Assembly (NCBI GenBank): GCA_900768705.1
Contig: CAAGEB010000086.1
Span: 1 to 9,552, forward strand
DNA length: 9,552 nt
Direction of reading: 5' to 3'
From: Oscillospiraceae bacterium
GTDB taxonomy: Bacteria; Bacillota; Clostridia; Oscillospirales; Ruminococcaceae
The notes under the pieces are model-generated. The model was not told where the DNA came from. It saw nothing but the letters and a program-made list of their open reading frames with translations, and did no database searches. Below are positions 1 to 7,400 of this stretch, in pieces; the first letter of the stretch is position 1, and each line of letters starts with the position of its first letter. The position numbers and the translations under genes are program-made.

Positions 1-117
1 AGCGAAAGCCCAAAGTGACGGCACGGACGCCGTCGCTACAAAGCTTTCGCTTGTTGACAGAAGCAGACGGCGTGCACTGCTGATTTTATCTCAAACAAGG
101 TTTTTAGAGGTGACCAT
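1..117 (+). repeat. Left copy of a dispersed inverted repeat with a two-stem hairpin
   Basis: This stretch reappears in reverse complement at 9434-9550. Positions 1-62 match exactly, 63-90 are diverged but equal in length, and 91-117 match exactly. Similarity stops abruptly after 117. The first 51 bases form a two-part hairpin. The outer arms AGCGAAAGC (1-9) and GCTTTCGCT (43-51) are perfect. The inner arms at 14-22 and 29-37 give nine pairs including one G-T, around a six-base loop. A TTGACA box (54-59) follows directly, but no acceptable -10 lies 16-18 bp further on. The element starts at the window edge and may extend beyond it. It resembles the small palindromic intergenic repeats common in Clostridia, but I cannot name the family. 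Confidence 0.85.
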
Positions 118-156
118 AATATATTCACCGGAAAATATAAAAGCTTGGAGGCGGCA

Positions 157-612
157 ATGTCAGTACATATAAGACTAATGTCGATAGACGATTATGATGG
201 GGTATGTAATATGTGGGTGAATACTCCGGGAATGGGGCTGAATTCAACAGATGACAGCAGAGAAGGTATTGAGAAATACCTAAAACGGAATCCTACAACC
301 AGTTTTGTTGCAGAGTGTAATGGAACAATTGTGGGAGCAATTATGGCAGGTCATGACGGAAGGCGGGGATATATTCATCATACCGCCGTTTTGCCGGATT
401 ACAGAAATCAGGGAATAGCCCGACGGCTTGTTGAATGTGCAATGTCTGCTCTGGATAAGGAAGGCATAAATAAGGCTGCATTGGTGGCTTTTAAAACCAA
501 TGACACGGGGAATGCTTTTTGGGAAAGCGTCGGATTTACAGGCAGAGATGATTTGGTATATAGAAACAAGAACATTCATACATTAAACAAAATTGATACA
601 TATCCTCACTGA
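157..612 (+). CDS. GNAT family N-acetyltransferase (YpeA/RimI-like)
   Basis: Predicted 151-residue cytoplasmic acetyltransferase that would transfer acetyl from acetyl-CoA to an amine. The substrate is unknown. The ATG at 157 is preferred because GGAGG (147-151) lies five bases upstream; an in-frame TTG at 145 has no such site. The acetyl-CoA pyrophosphate loop of the family is visible as R-N-Q-G-I-A (residues 83-88) after the beta-strand H-T-A-V-L-P (75-80). The C-terminal motif NAFWESVGF (119-127) is also typical. The N-terminal half (VAECNGTIVGAIMAG, 51-65) resembles E. coli YpeA, a small stand-alone GNAT, and length fits the family. The gene stands alone, starts 40 bases inside the left repeat and converges on the ABC operon. 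No good promoter was found in the 40 bases before it. The substrate and any protein-acetylation role are undetermined. Confidence 0.88.
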   Translation: MSVHIRLMSIDDYDGVCNMWVNTPGMGLNSTDDSREGIEKYLKRNPTTSFVAECNGTIVGAIMAGHDGRRGYIHHTAVLPDYRNQGIARRLVECAMSALDKEGINKAALVAFKTNDTGNAFWESVGFTGRDDLVYRNKNIHTLNKIDTYPH

Positions 613-665
613 AAGGCATTTGATATTGGGATTAATGTAAAATTCGCATAAAGGCGTATTATATC

Positions 666-697
666 AAAAAAACGGGGGAAATCGGCTTTCCCCCGTT
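666..697 (-). terminator. Intrinsic terminator of the ABC/CPBP operon
   Basis: Perfect 11-bp stem (AACGGGGGAAA at 671-681 with TTTCCCCCGTT at 687-697) and a five-base loop. Read on the - strand it is followed by seven T residues (666-672 on the + strand, overlapping the stem base). It lies 43 bases beyond the operon's last stop codon. On the + strand the following bases (TTAATATTT) make a poor T tract, so any termination of the converging GNAT transcript would be weaker. Confidence 0.9.
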
Positions 698-709
698 AAT
701 ATTTCAGTC

Positions 710-739
710 AGAACCGTAAAGCGGACTTTGTACGGTTCT
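710..739 (-). other. Hairpin directly abutting the CPBP stop codon
   Basis: Arms AGAACCGTA (710-718) and TACGGTTCT (731-739) pair perfectly, with an extra AAG/CTT inner helix separated by a two-base bulge. The hairpin begins at the base next to the TAA stop (740-742) and has no T tract. It precedes the canonical terminator at 666-697. It shares the 11-mer CTTTGTACGGT (726-736) with the hairpin at 4419-4472. Possible roles are an mRNA 3'-end stabiliser or a partial terminator. Confidence 0.7.
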
Positions 740-1627
740 TTATTCACTCTGAGCTTTTGGCTTTTTCATAAGCAGTAACAAGCTCACTGCTCCCAGTATC
801 ACTGTGGGCGGCAGCAGGATCGTCAAGAATCCCTGCACCGACGGAATACTGTTTGCAATGCCGACTGCTTCTTCACTGCCGAAAATACTCAACACGGTCA
901 GCATAGAACAGTTATTGGTCAGCATGTGGAAGAAGGATGCGGGATATATTGAACCCGTCCTTTCGGTCAGCAGTGTAAGAAACGCATTATCAGCCACGCA
1001 CAAAACGCACATCAGCAGAATACCCACAAAAGGATAGCCGGGATAATCCACGCCGAAATTATGACCGGAAATAGTAAGAGGAGCGTGCCACAGTCCCCAT
1101 ATCACTCCCCCTGCAACCACCGCCGCCCACTTGGGCATTATTTCGCACAGCTTCGGCATAAGATAGCCTCGCCAGCCCCATTCCTCCCCGAACGCCGGGA
1201 AGAATACGATCACAGAATAGGATATCTGATACAGCACGACAGCCGTTTTGTCCGAAAGGCCCTCCGCAGGGAATATCTCGCTCATGCCGTTCAAATAAAT
1301 GGTGCAAAGCAGCACCGCCGCAACAGCGACCTCCCCCAGAGGTGCCAGCACCGAAGCCCCATACCAGCCCCCATGACCCTTTAATTTCAGCGCAAGGAGG
1401 CTGTTGCCCATGCCCTCTTTTGTTATCAGCCTGGTGAGCAGATTTGCAAGAGCCGGGGCGAACATTCCCAGAACACCGAAAATGTACGCACCTGCCGCCG
1501 CCTTTTGCGACGCAAAGATAAGCTCGCCATAATACATATTAAGCAGCAGAGTTATAATGATTATCGGCAGGAACGCCAGCGCACAGAATATGATTATTCT
1601 GCGAATAATAAGGCTTTTATTGCTCAT
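740..1627 (-). CDS. CPBP family intramembrane protease homologue (CAAX/Abi type)
   Basis: Predicted 295-residue polytopic membrane protein of the CPBP (CAAX protease and bacteriocin-processing, Abi) family. The three family motifs are visible: EEWGWR (148-153, the EExxxR motif), WGLWHAP with H181, and SFFHMLTN with H234 and N238. Family knowledge assigns these Glu and His residues to an intramembrane glutamate-type active site. About eight hydrophobic segments are apparent, starting at residues 9-30. The ATG at 1627 is chosen because AAAGGA lies ten bases upstream; it overlaps the preceding permease gene by 11 bases (1617-1627). As the last gene of a GntR/ABC operon it may serve self-immunity, peptide maturation or membrane-stress defence, as some bacterial CPBP proteins do. 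The motifs are intact, so it could be catalytic. The true substrate cannot be read from the sequence. Confidence 0.85.
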   Translation of the reverse strand: MSNKSLIIRRIIIFCALAFLPIIIITLLLNMYYGELIFASQKAAAGAYIFGVLGMFAPALANLLTRLITKEGMGNSLLALKLKGHGGWYGASVLAPLGEVAVAAVLLCTIYLNGMSEIFPAEGLSDKTAVVLYQISYSVIVFFPAFGEEWGWRGYLMPKLCEIMPKWAAVVAGGVIWGLWHAPLTISGHNFGVDYPGYPFVGILLMCVLCVADNAFLTLLTERTGSIYPASFFHMLTNNCSMLTVLSIFGSEEAVGIANSIPSVQGFLTILLPPTVILGAVSLLLLMKKPKAQSE

Positions 1628-2321
1628 AATTTTCCATTCCTTTCCGATACATTTTAAGCGAAACAAGATAGGACAGGTAGAATATCACCAGTGAAACGGC
1701 GGGCAGAACCGCCATACTCCACATCATAGCCGTGTTGCTGAAAAGTGCTGCGAAAAAGTCCGCAAAGTTTCCTTCCATCAGGAATGATATGTCGCCAAAC
1801 AGCAGATATATCATTATAAGCAAGATCACCGTCCATATCGAAGCGCCCTTGACCTGTGAGCCGTGGTCTGAGCCGAAGCGGAAGTAGAACGGGTATTCCA
1901 ATGCGTTCAAAATGAGCGAAATGCAGTAAAACAGCACTCCCATCGTCATGCCGGAAACCGAAGTAGAACCCACAACAGCTATAAATACAGCGTCGCACAA
2001 CATTCCCGAAAACAGCATCACCGAATGAGCCGCCAGCGTGAAGTAGTACTTCACCTGAACCTGCCCCTTTGAGGTCTGGGGTGTGGAGGCGGCAAAGCAG
2101 CACCACTTCTCCCGCTCGTCATACCGAAACAGCTCGGCATTGGTTATTGAGAACAGTATGAACGGTGCTATCATTGTCACCGTCATCAGCGGCTGATTAC
2201 CCTGTGAAGGATTATCATTGTACAAAAAAAGTGCCAAAACCGCCACGATAATCTGTAAGCCAATTATCATCGACGCCGGAGCGCGGAAGGTCATAAGCTG
2301 CTTGTACATAAGTCCCCGCAT
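1617..2321 (-). CDS. ABC-2 type transporter permease (ABC2_membrane_5-like)
   Basis: Predicted 234-residue integral membrane subunit of an ABC exporter, with about six hydrophobic segments (roughly 17-34, 45-62, 92-115, 124-143, 158-176, 199-222). Two features fit the Firmicutes permease family I know as ABC2_membrane_5. One is the cytoplasmic loop after the second segment, with YDEREKW (67-73) and the following S-T-P-Q-x-S-K-G. The other is EYPFYFRFG (142-150) before the fifth segment. The ATG at 2321 is chosen because GGAGGG sits seven bases upstream and the start shares one base with the preceding TAA stop; a longer reading to 2420 would overlap the previous gene by 100 bases. It lacks an ATP-binding domain and would pair with the ATPase encoded at 3040-3918, probably as a heterodimer with the other permease. 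Confidence 0.82.
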   Translation of the reverse strand: MRGLMYKQLMTFRAPASMIIGLQIIVAVLALFLYNDNPSQGNQPLMTVTMIAPFILFSITNAELFRYDEREKWCCFAASTPQTSKGQVQVKYYFTLAAHSVMLFSGMLCDAVFIAVVGSTSVSGMTMGVLFYCISLILNALEYPFYFRFGSDHGSQVKGASIWTVILLIMIYLLFGDISFLMEGNFADFFAALFSNTAMMWSMAVLPAVSLVIFYLSYLVSLKMYRKGMENYEQ

Positions 2322-3040
2322 TACTTTTCCCTCCTTTGATATGCCGCTGTTGTGAGCAGAATTCCTGCCCCGAATACCCCTGCCAGAATGAGCGGCGTGA
2401 ACGGCAAAAGCGTAACGCACAGCTCCGTCAGCTTCTCCGGGGTTATGCCGAGGTCGATGTCGTTATCGGTGCAGTAAAGACCCACAACCATAACAGGCAC
2501 AACGAATACAGCAGCAAGTATCAAACCAGCCTTGTCCTTAGAAGCACGCAAAAACGCCTGTATCACCTGGTATATCACAGATAAAAGCAGCACCGCCTCA
2601 ATGCAGCCCACCGCCGTTGCAAAGTTTTCCAAGGTAAACTGAATATCCGCCGCAAGGCAGAACAGCCACGAAAACAGAAATGCGCACACTACGCTCACAA
2701 GCAGCCAGCAGCACAGCATTAAGTACTTCGCCCCGGCGAATTTCAGCGGAGTGACCGGAGTGGAGGTTCGGAACATTCGCCACAGTCTGTTGTTTTCGCT
2801 GTCAGCGGACACCGCCGACATCATTATGATACTACCCAGAAACGCCAGCAGCGGAAGTGAAACAGTATTGTTCAGCTCAAAGAACCTGTCACGCATATCC
2901 TGCGGCAAAAGAGCAAGATTTCCCACACGGAAGCTGAGCGCAACCAGAATGAACAGCACCGCTGCCGATACGGATGTGATAAGAGTGTATATCACGACAC
3001 GGCGTGAACGCATAAGCTCACGATAAACCAGTGCTTTCAT
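2321..3040 (-). CDS. ABC-2 type transporter permease
   Basis: Predicted 239-residue membrane subunit, with a short basic N-terminus (YRELMRSRR, 6-14) and about six hydrophobic segments (roughly 16-37, 58-78, 107-130, 142-163, 170-189, 209-231). The loop at 80-106 (DSENNRLWRMF, then S-T-P-V-T-P-L-K and K-Y) sits where ABC-2 permeases of this class carry the element thought to contact the ATPase. The ATG at 3038-3040 is chosen because AGGAG lies eight bases upstream and the start shares one base with the TGA of the ATPase gene. A GTG nine bases earlier (3049) is in frame but too close to the same ribosome site. The sequence differs clearly from the downstream permease, so a heterodimeric pore is likely. 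The transported substrate is unknown. Confidence 0.8.
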   Translation of the reverse strand: MKALVYRELMRSRRVVIYTLITSVSAAVLFILVALSFRVGNLALLPQDMRDRFFELNNTVSLPLLAFLGSIIMMSAVSADSENNRLWRMFRTSTPVTPLKFAGAKYLMLCCWLLVSVVCAFLFSWLFCLAADIQFTLENFATAVGCIEAVLLLSVIYQVIQAFLRASKDKAGLILAAVFVVPVMVVGLYCTDNDIDLGITPEKLTELCVTLLPFTPLILAGVFGAGILLTTAAYQRREK

Positions 3041-3918
3041 CAGCTCCACTCCTTTTTATCACGGTTTACATAGAACAGCATTATTTCCTCCAGCGTGGTC
3101 TTTTCTATCAGGAAGCCGGGGTATTTTCTGCGGCAAAGCTCCCGGTCAGCCACCATTGCCTCTGCGCCGAAATTGCTTATCCGTGCGCCGATGAAATCCT
3201 CCGGCGCAAGCCGGGAAAGCTCCTCCCGCTTGCATTTAAGAAGCCCGTGCTGTTCAAGTATCTCGTCCTTGATTCCGGTCAGCAGTATTTTGCCCTTGTC
3301 GATAAAGGTAACGCTGTCGGCGATTTTTTCAAGATCGCTGGTGATGTGGGAGGACATAAGTATGCTGTTGGTTTCGTCCTGCAAGTACTCACGGAAGATA
3401 TCAAGTATCTCGTTGCGCACTACCGGGTCAAGACCGGTGGTCGCCTCGTCCATGATCAGCAGCTTCGCCCCGTGGGAAATCGCCGTGGCGATCTGGAGCT
3501 TCATTTTCATGCCCTTTGAGAACGCTTTCAGCTTCTTTTTCCGGGGCAGTCCGAAGCGTTCCAGATAGCCGTAGTACTTCTCCCTGTCCCAGTTTGGGTA
3601 CAGTCCGCTGAACATGGTGCATATCTGGTCGGCGTTAAATCCCTCATGGAACGGCAGCTCGTCAAACACCGCCGCTATCTGCGACTTCACCTCGTACTCG
3701 TCCTTAATGTGATCTTTCCCGAGAACCGTTATTTTTCCGCTGTCAATACCGATAATGTTCAGTATCGCCTTTATGGTGGTGGACTTTCCTGCTCCGTTCT
3801 GCCCGATAAAGCCCATAATGCTTCCCACCGGCACATTAAAGCTGATATTGTCCAGCTTGAAGCCTTCGTACTGCTTGGTAACGCCGCTTATCTCAATAGC
3901 ATTTCCGGTTTCACTCAT
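3040..3918 (-). CDS. ABC transporter ATP-binding protein (YtrB-like)
   Basis: Predicted 292-residue ATPase that would energise the two permeases encoded after it. Walker A is GQNGAGKST (39-47), a degenerate signature is FSKGM (133-137), Walker B is LLIMDE (153-158), the D-loop is TGLD (161-164) and the switch histidine is H191. All catalytic residues are present. About 75 residues follow the core and form a C-terminal extension usual in exporters linked to YtrA-type regulators. The start is the ATG at 3918, with GGAGGA seven bases upstream; it overlaps the repressor gene by eight bases in the form ATGAGTGA. Context makes this the motor of a drug, peptide or lipid exporter of the Ytr/BcrA-like group; which substrate cannot be told. 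Confidence 0.92.
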   Translation of the reverse strand: MSETGNAIEISGVTKQYEGFKLDNISFNVPVGSIMGFIGQNGAGKSTTIKAILNIIGIDSGKITVLGKDHIKDEYEVKSQIAAVFDELPFHEGFNADQICTMFSGLYPNWDREKYYGYLERFGLPRKKKLKAFSKGMKMKLQIATAISHGAKLLIMDEATTGLDPVVRNEILDIFREYLQDETNSILMSSHITSDLEKIADSVTFIDKGKILLTGIKDEILEQHGLLKCKREELSRLAPEDFIGARISNFGAEAMVADRELCRRKYPGFLIEKTTLEEIMLFYVNRDKKEWS

Positions 3919-4294
3919 CGTTTTCTCCTCCGTAAACAAGATCTATCATCTCTTTAAGCTCCTCACGGGTCAGCCCGCACATACGAGCCTTTTCGCAGGC
4001 TTTTGAAAGAAGCTCTTCGGTTCGTCGTATCATTTCCTCCCGCAGGAAATCGTTGTTCTGCGGCTTGACAAAGCAGCCCTTTCCTGCAAAGTTCTCTATG
4101 AACCCATCCCTTTCAAGCTCTTCGTAGGCTCGCTTGGTGGTAATCACGCTGATACGCAGCTGTGCGGCAAGCGTTCTCATTGAGGGCAGTGCTTCTCCCT
4201 GTGAAAGCTCACCGTTCATAATCTGCGTTTTTATCTGCGATACGATCTGCGCATAAATCGGCTCGTCAGAATTGTTACTCAGAATTATATCCAT
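3911..4294 (-). CDS. GntR family transcriptional regulator, YtrA subfamily
   Basis: Predicted 127-residue DNA-binding repressor. The winged helix-turn-helix spans about residues 12-76. It opens with EPIYAQIVSQI (11-21) and LPSMRTLAAQLRIS (36-49), then the recognition helix near TTKRAYEELERDG (52-64) and the wing ending at GKGCFV (71-76). Only about 50 mainly helical residues follow, too few for a FadR/HutC effector domain; this matches the short YtrA type, which typically governs adjacent ABC genes. The ATG at 4292-4294 is chosen because a GGGGGG ribosome site (4301-4306 on the + strand) lies six bases upstream. A longer frame to 4345 would run into the promoter. It is the first gene of the operon and probably represses it through the palindromes in its own promoter region. 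Confidence 0.9.
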   Translation of the reverse strand: MDIILSNNSDEPIYAQIVSQIKTQIMNGELSQGEALPSMRTLAAQLRISVITTKRAYEELERDGFIENFAGKGCFVKPQNNDFLREEMIRRTEELLSKACEKARMCGLTREELKEMIDLVYGGENDE

Positions 4295-4315
4295 ATTTAT
4301 CCCCCCGGTAAAAAG

Positions 4316-4327
4316 TGTATATATACA
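4316..4327. promoter_or_regulatory. Candidate operator palindrome in the GntR operon leader
   Basis: TGTATATATACA is a perfect 12-bp palindrome just downstream of the expected transcription start and upstream of the ribosome site. A second imperfect palindrome (4323-4340, pattern ATACnGTnATnACnGTAT) covers the -10 box. The AGTGTA at 4314-4319 recalls half-sites known for B. subtilis YtrA. Either would suit a dimeric GntR repressor; binding is inferred. Confidence 0.5.
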
Positions 4328-4335
4328 GTAATCAC

Positions 4336-4364
4336 AGTATAGCATACAATTTCGGATTTGTCAA
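4336..4364 (-). promoter_or_regulatory. Promoter of the GntR-ABC-CPBP operon
   Basis: On the - strand, TTGACA (4359-4364) and TATACT (4336-4341) are separated by exactly 17 bases. A TGC directly before the -10 makes it an extended -10. Transcription should start near 4329, giving a leader of about 35 bases. Confidence 0.88.
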
Positions 4365-4384
4365 TACATTTTTGTGTTTTTCGC

Positions 4385-4411
4385 AAAAAAGAACCGCTCT
4401 TTCGGAGCGGT
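4385..4411 (-). terminator. Intrinsic terminator after the dockerin protein gene
   Basis: ACCGCTC (4393-4399) pairs with GAGCGGT (4405-4411) around a five-base loop. On the - strand the stem is followed by TCTTTTTT (six A residues at 4385-4390 on the + strand). It separates the long secreted-protein gene from the next - strand operon, whose promoter begins 21 bases further on. Confidence 0.88.
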
Positions 4412-4418
4412 CAAAAAG

Positions 4419-4472
4419 TATAGGCAACACCGCACAAAGAACGCCTTACGGCTTTGTACGGTATTGCCTATA
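4419..4472. repeat. Long palindromic hairpin, REP-like
   Basis: Two 21-base arms (4419-4439 and 4452-4472) are complementary except at two positions, which would still pair as G-U in one RNA orientation. The loop has 12 bases. It lies seven bases past the TAA of the dockerin protein gene. On the - strand it is followed within a few bases by TTTTT (4412-4416), so it may itself help termination. The arm sequences resemble hairpins I associate with gene ends in ruminococci, but that link is unverified. Confidence 0.75.
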
Positions 4473-4479
4473 GTTGAAT

Positions 4480-7400
4480 TTACGCTGTTTCTATAAGCTT
4501 TCTCAGAATCGCCGCTGCGTCTCTGGCGTCAAATTCGCCGTCGCCGTTAAAGTCTGCCATTTCGGGATTTGCACCTTTTTCAAGTCCAATCAGATACCGC
4601 AGAATGGCAGCTGCGTCCCTTGCGTCCAGAACGCCGTCGTTGTTCATATCGCCGGGTTTATCGCTGAATTCACAGAGCATAACTATATAGTCGCCCTTGT
4701 CCTTCACATCGGAAAGCGTTACATTTCCGTTCTTGTCAAGCTTTGCGCAGGTTACGAATACCAACTTGCCGTCAACATTTTTGTAGAGGTTCGCAAACTG
4801 CCCCGCATACTCGGTTTTAAAGTTGATTTTAATGCTTGTAGGAATTCCGGTATCGTTAATTCTGAACTGCGTTCCCGCTGTGCCACGCAGACTATCGGAT
4901 TTTGTGCTTGTTGTCTTTGTGAATGTAAGGTCAGCCGCCGCAGGAGTGGTTATCTCTGCGCCGTCTGTTTTCCAGCTTCTTACGCTGTCAACCACGAATG
5001 TTACCTTGAGGTCACGCTCATCGATAACCGTTATAACCTCAACGGGAACTGTGGTAAGACCGTTAAGCTCGATTGTTACCTCAGAGCCGTTAGCAAGTTT
5101 CGCAAGGTCAGCCGCAATATCGTTCCAGCTCTTTTCAGAACCGCCGATAGAGGGGTTAGTTGTCGAAGAAGAACCACCCGAACCACCGGAAGAACCGCCG
5201 GACGAGCTGCCTGTGGATTTCTTCTGTACGGTGAGAGTGCCGTTTTTAACCGTGTAGATGTGTTTATCATCTTCGTTGTTTGCGATTGTTACTGTAATCG
5301 TATAAGTGCCTACTGTGCTTGTGTCTGCCGCTTCGCAGGTAAGAACGGGAGTAATCGCAAGCGTTTCGCCGCTCGCAAGACCTGTTACGGAATAAGTAAA
5401 TGCGGGAAGTGCAGCGTTCTGATATACAGTTTTGTTATCAGCCTTGATTGTGACAGCCTCCTTGTTTACCGTTACGGTCGTTCTTCTGTCGGTTACCTGA
5501 TCGTAGTCTGCCGTTTCAGAGGTTTTCGCGATTATCGTGATGACCGTTCCGTTCTCGGTATCTGTGGGGATAACAAACGAACCGTCTGTTATAGCCTGCT
5601 CGCTGCCTGTGCCTATAACATAGTAGAAATCCGCATCAGGCAGGTCGGTAAGCGAGGAGTTGTTGGGGTTGCTGATAGCTGCGCTTACGGTCACTGTTTC
5701 GCCGGGGAGAGCCGATGAGGGAGTTGCCGTTACAACAATGGTCGGAACAGCACGCTTGATCGTCAGCGTGATGTCCTTCGTGATAAGGTGCGTGGAAGCG
5801 TCGTAGCCGTCAACGCCCGAATAATCGTAGTTCACATAATCAACAGCATTTTTCGTGATTATCTGCTGTGTGGTTTGGCTCACCTTGGGAACGGTCGTTT
5901 CGTCCACCCATTGCCATACGGTGTCAGTATTGCCGTTGGCGTCCTTTAGCTCGGACTCTGCAAGCTGCTCGCCGTAGGAGATCTCGGTCGCACTCGGTAA
6001 AGCAGGCACGACGGGAATGCCCTTTTGGATATCCACCGTGTGGCTCACCGAAAGCCCCGTGAACACAGGAAGTGCCGTTCCATTGTATTTTATGTCAAAC
6101 GAGTGGCTGCCTGCGTTGATGTCCTCTGTAATCTTTACTGTGATTTTGTTGGTCGAAGGATCAACGTAGATATAGCCTGCGTCATGTCCGCCTATCTTCA
6201 GCACCAGACGCATATTGAAATAGTCAACCGAGGTGGTGACGCGGTCGAAATCATCGGGATCGCCGTTGTGAACGATCTTGAAATCAATGTCCGAAAGCTT
6301 AAGCAACGTGTCTGCACCCGCTGCGGAGTACTCCTCGCCGTTGATAGTCAGCACTGCGTCGAATGTGAAGGTCAGGTCGTCCTTGTAATAAATTGTGGAA
6401 GTGTTGGTGTTCTCCAGAACCAGCTTCGGGGTGTATGTAACGGAAATGTCGCTGCCGCTGAATGCCGCAAGTCTGGGGAAGTACAGCGTATTGTTTGCGG
6501 TATCGTTAGCGGCTTTCGTCCATTCCGAACCGAACCTGTTTGTGCTGATAAAGTTGTCGTCGGTTAAGCCAACGATTGAGGAAGCGGTGCTTTTGTCCGA
6601 GGGGGCAGCAAGCGGGTTTTTCGTGAGAACATAGCATTTTGAGCCGAATCCCGTGCCGCAGACATTAACCACGCCGCCGTAAAGTACGCCGATGTTGATG
6701 CAATTTGTAAGTTTGTCTCTGGTGCTGCTGTTGTTGAAGCCGCAGATACCGCCTGCGCCGGTGCCGCTTACCTTGCTTGCGTTGAAGCAGTTTTTGATAA
6801 TGCCGCCGTTTTCGCTGGTGCCGCAGATACCGCCGACGTCCGTTCCGGTTATCACGCAGCCGTCCGTGCTGCACTCGGAGATCGTTCCGCCTGCATTTAA
6901 GCCGCAGACAGCGCCGACAGCTTTATAACCCTCGATATACGAGTTTGTAATGCGCACCCCGGATATCTGTGCGCTGCTTCCTGCGTAGCCTATAAGACCA
7001 ATACGGTTTGTGGAAGTTTCGCTGTAATACAGACCGCTTATCGTATGCCCGTCACCCCTGAACGAGCCGAGAAAGGGGTTGTCTTTCGTGCTGATGCTTG
7101 TTACGGTGTATGAGCCCATAACAGGTATCGTAAGCAGATCGGGCAGCACGTTGCCGTTAGCGTCGAAAACCTCGTCATTTACCACGATATCAGCCGTCAG
7201 GACAGCGTTTGCGGTGTAATTTCCTGCGTTTACGTACTCCGCGAACCATAACAACTCTGCTCTGTTGGATATCTCGTATTCGCCGGTGCTGGAATTTTGA
7301 TGCGGCTCTTTTGCCACAAGTACCTTGCAAAGAGAGCAGTAATCCGAAACGGCTGCGTTGTGGTTGTGGTAGATTCCGTCCGTGTAATATACCCTGTTTT

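Noticed and set aside
54..89. Promoter for the acetyltransferase gene in the left repeat
   Set aside because: TTGACA is present but no -10-like hexamer lies 16-18 bases downstream; TTTTAT at 84-89 is too far away.
3031..3519. A 162-codon + strand frame over the ABC ATPase gene
   Set aside because: The opposite strand encodes Walker A, signature and Walker B motifs in order, so this is a mirror frame.
4474..5718. A 414-codon open frame on the + strand
   Set aside because: It lies wholly antisense to the dockerin protein gene, whose domains are unmistakable. Its translation is Cys/Val/Arg-rich with no motif, and no ribosome site precedes it. It is a shadow of codon bias.
6025..6567. A 180-codon open frame on the + strand
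   Set aside because: Also antisense to the secreted protein gene, with no recognisable domain or ribosome site.
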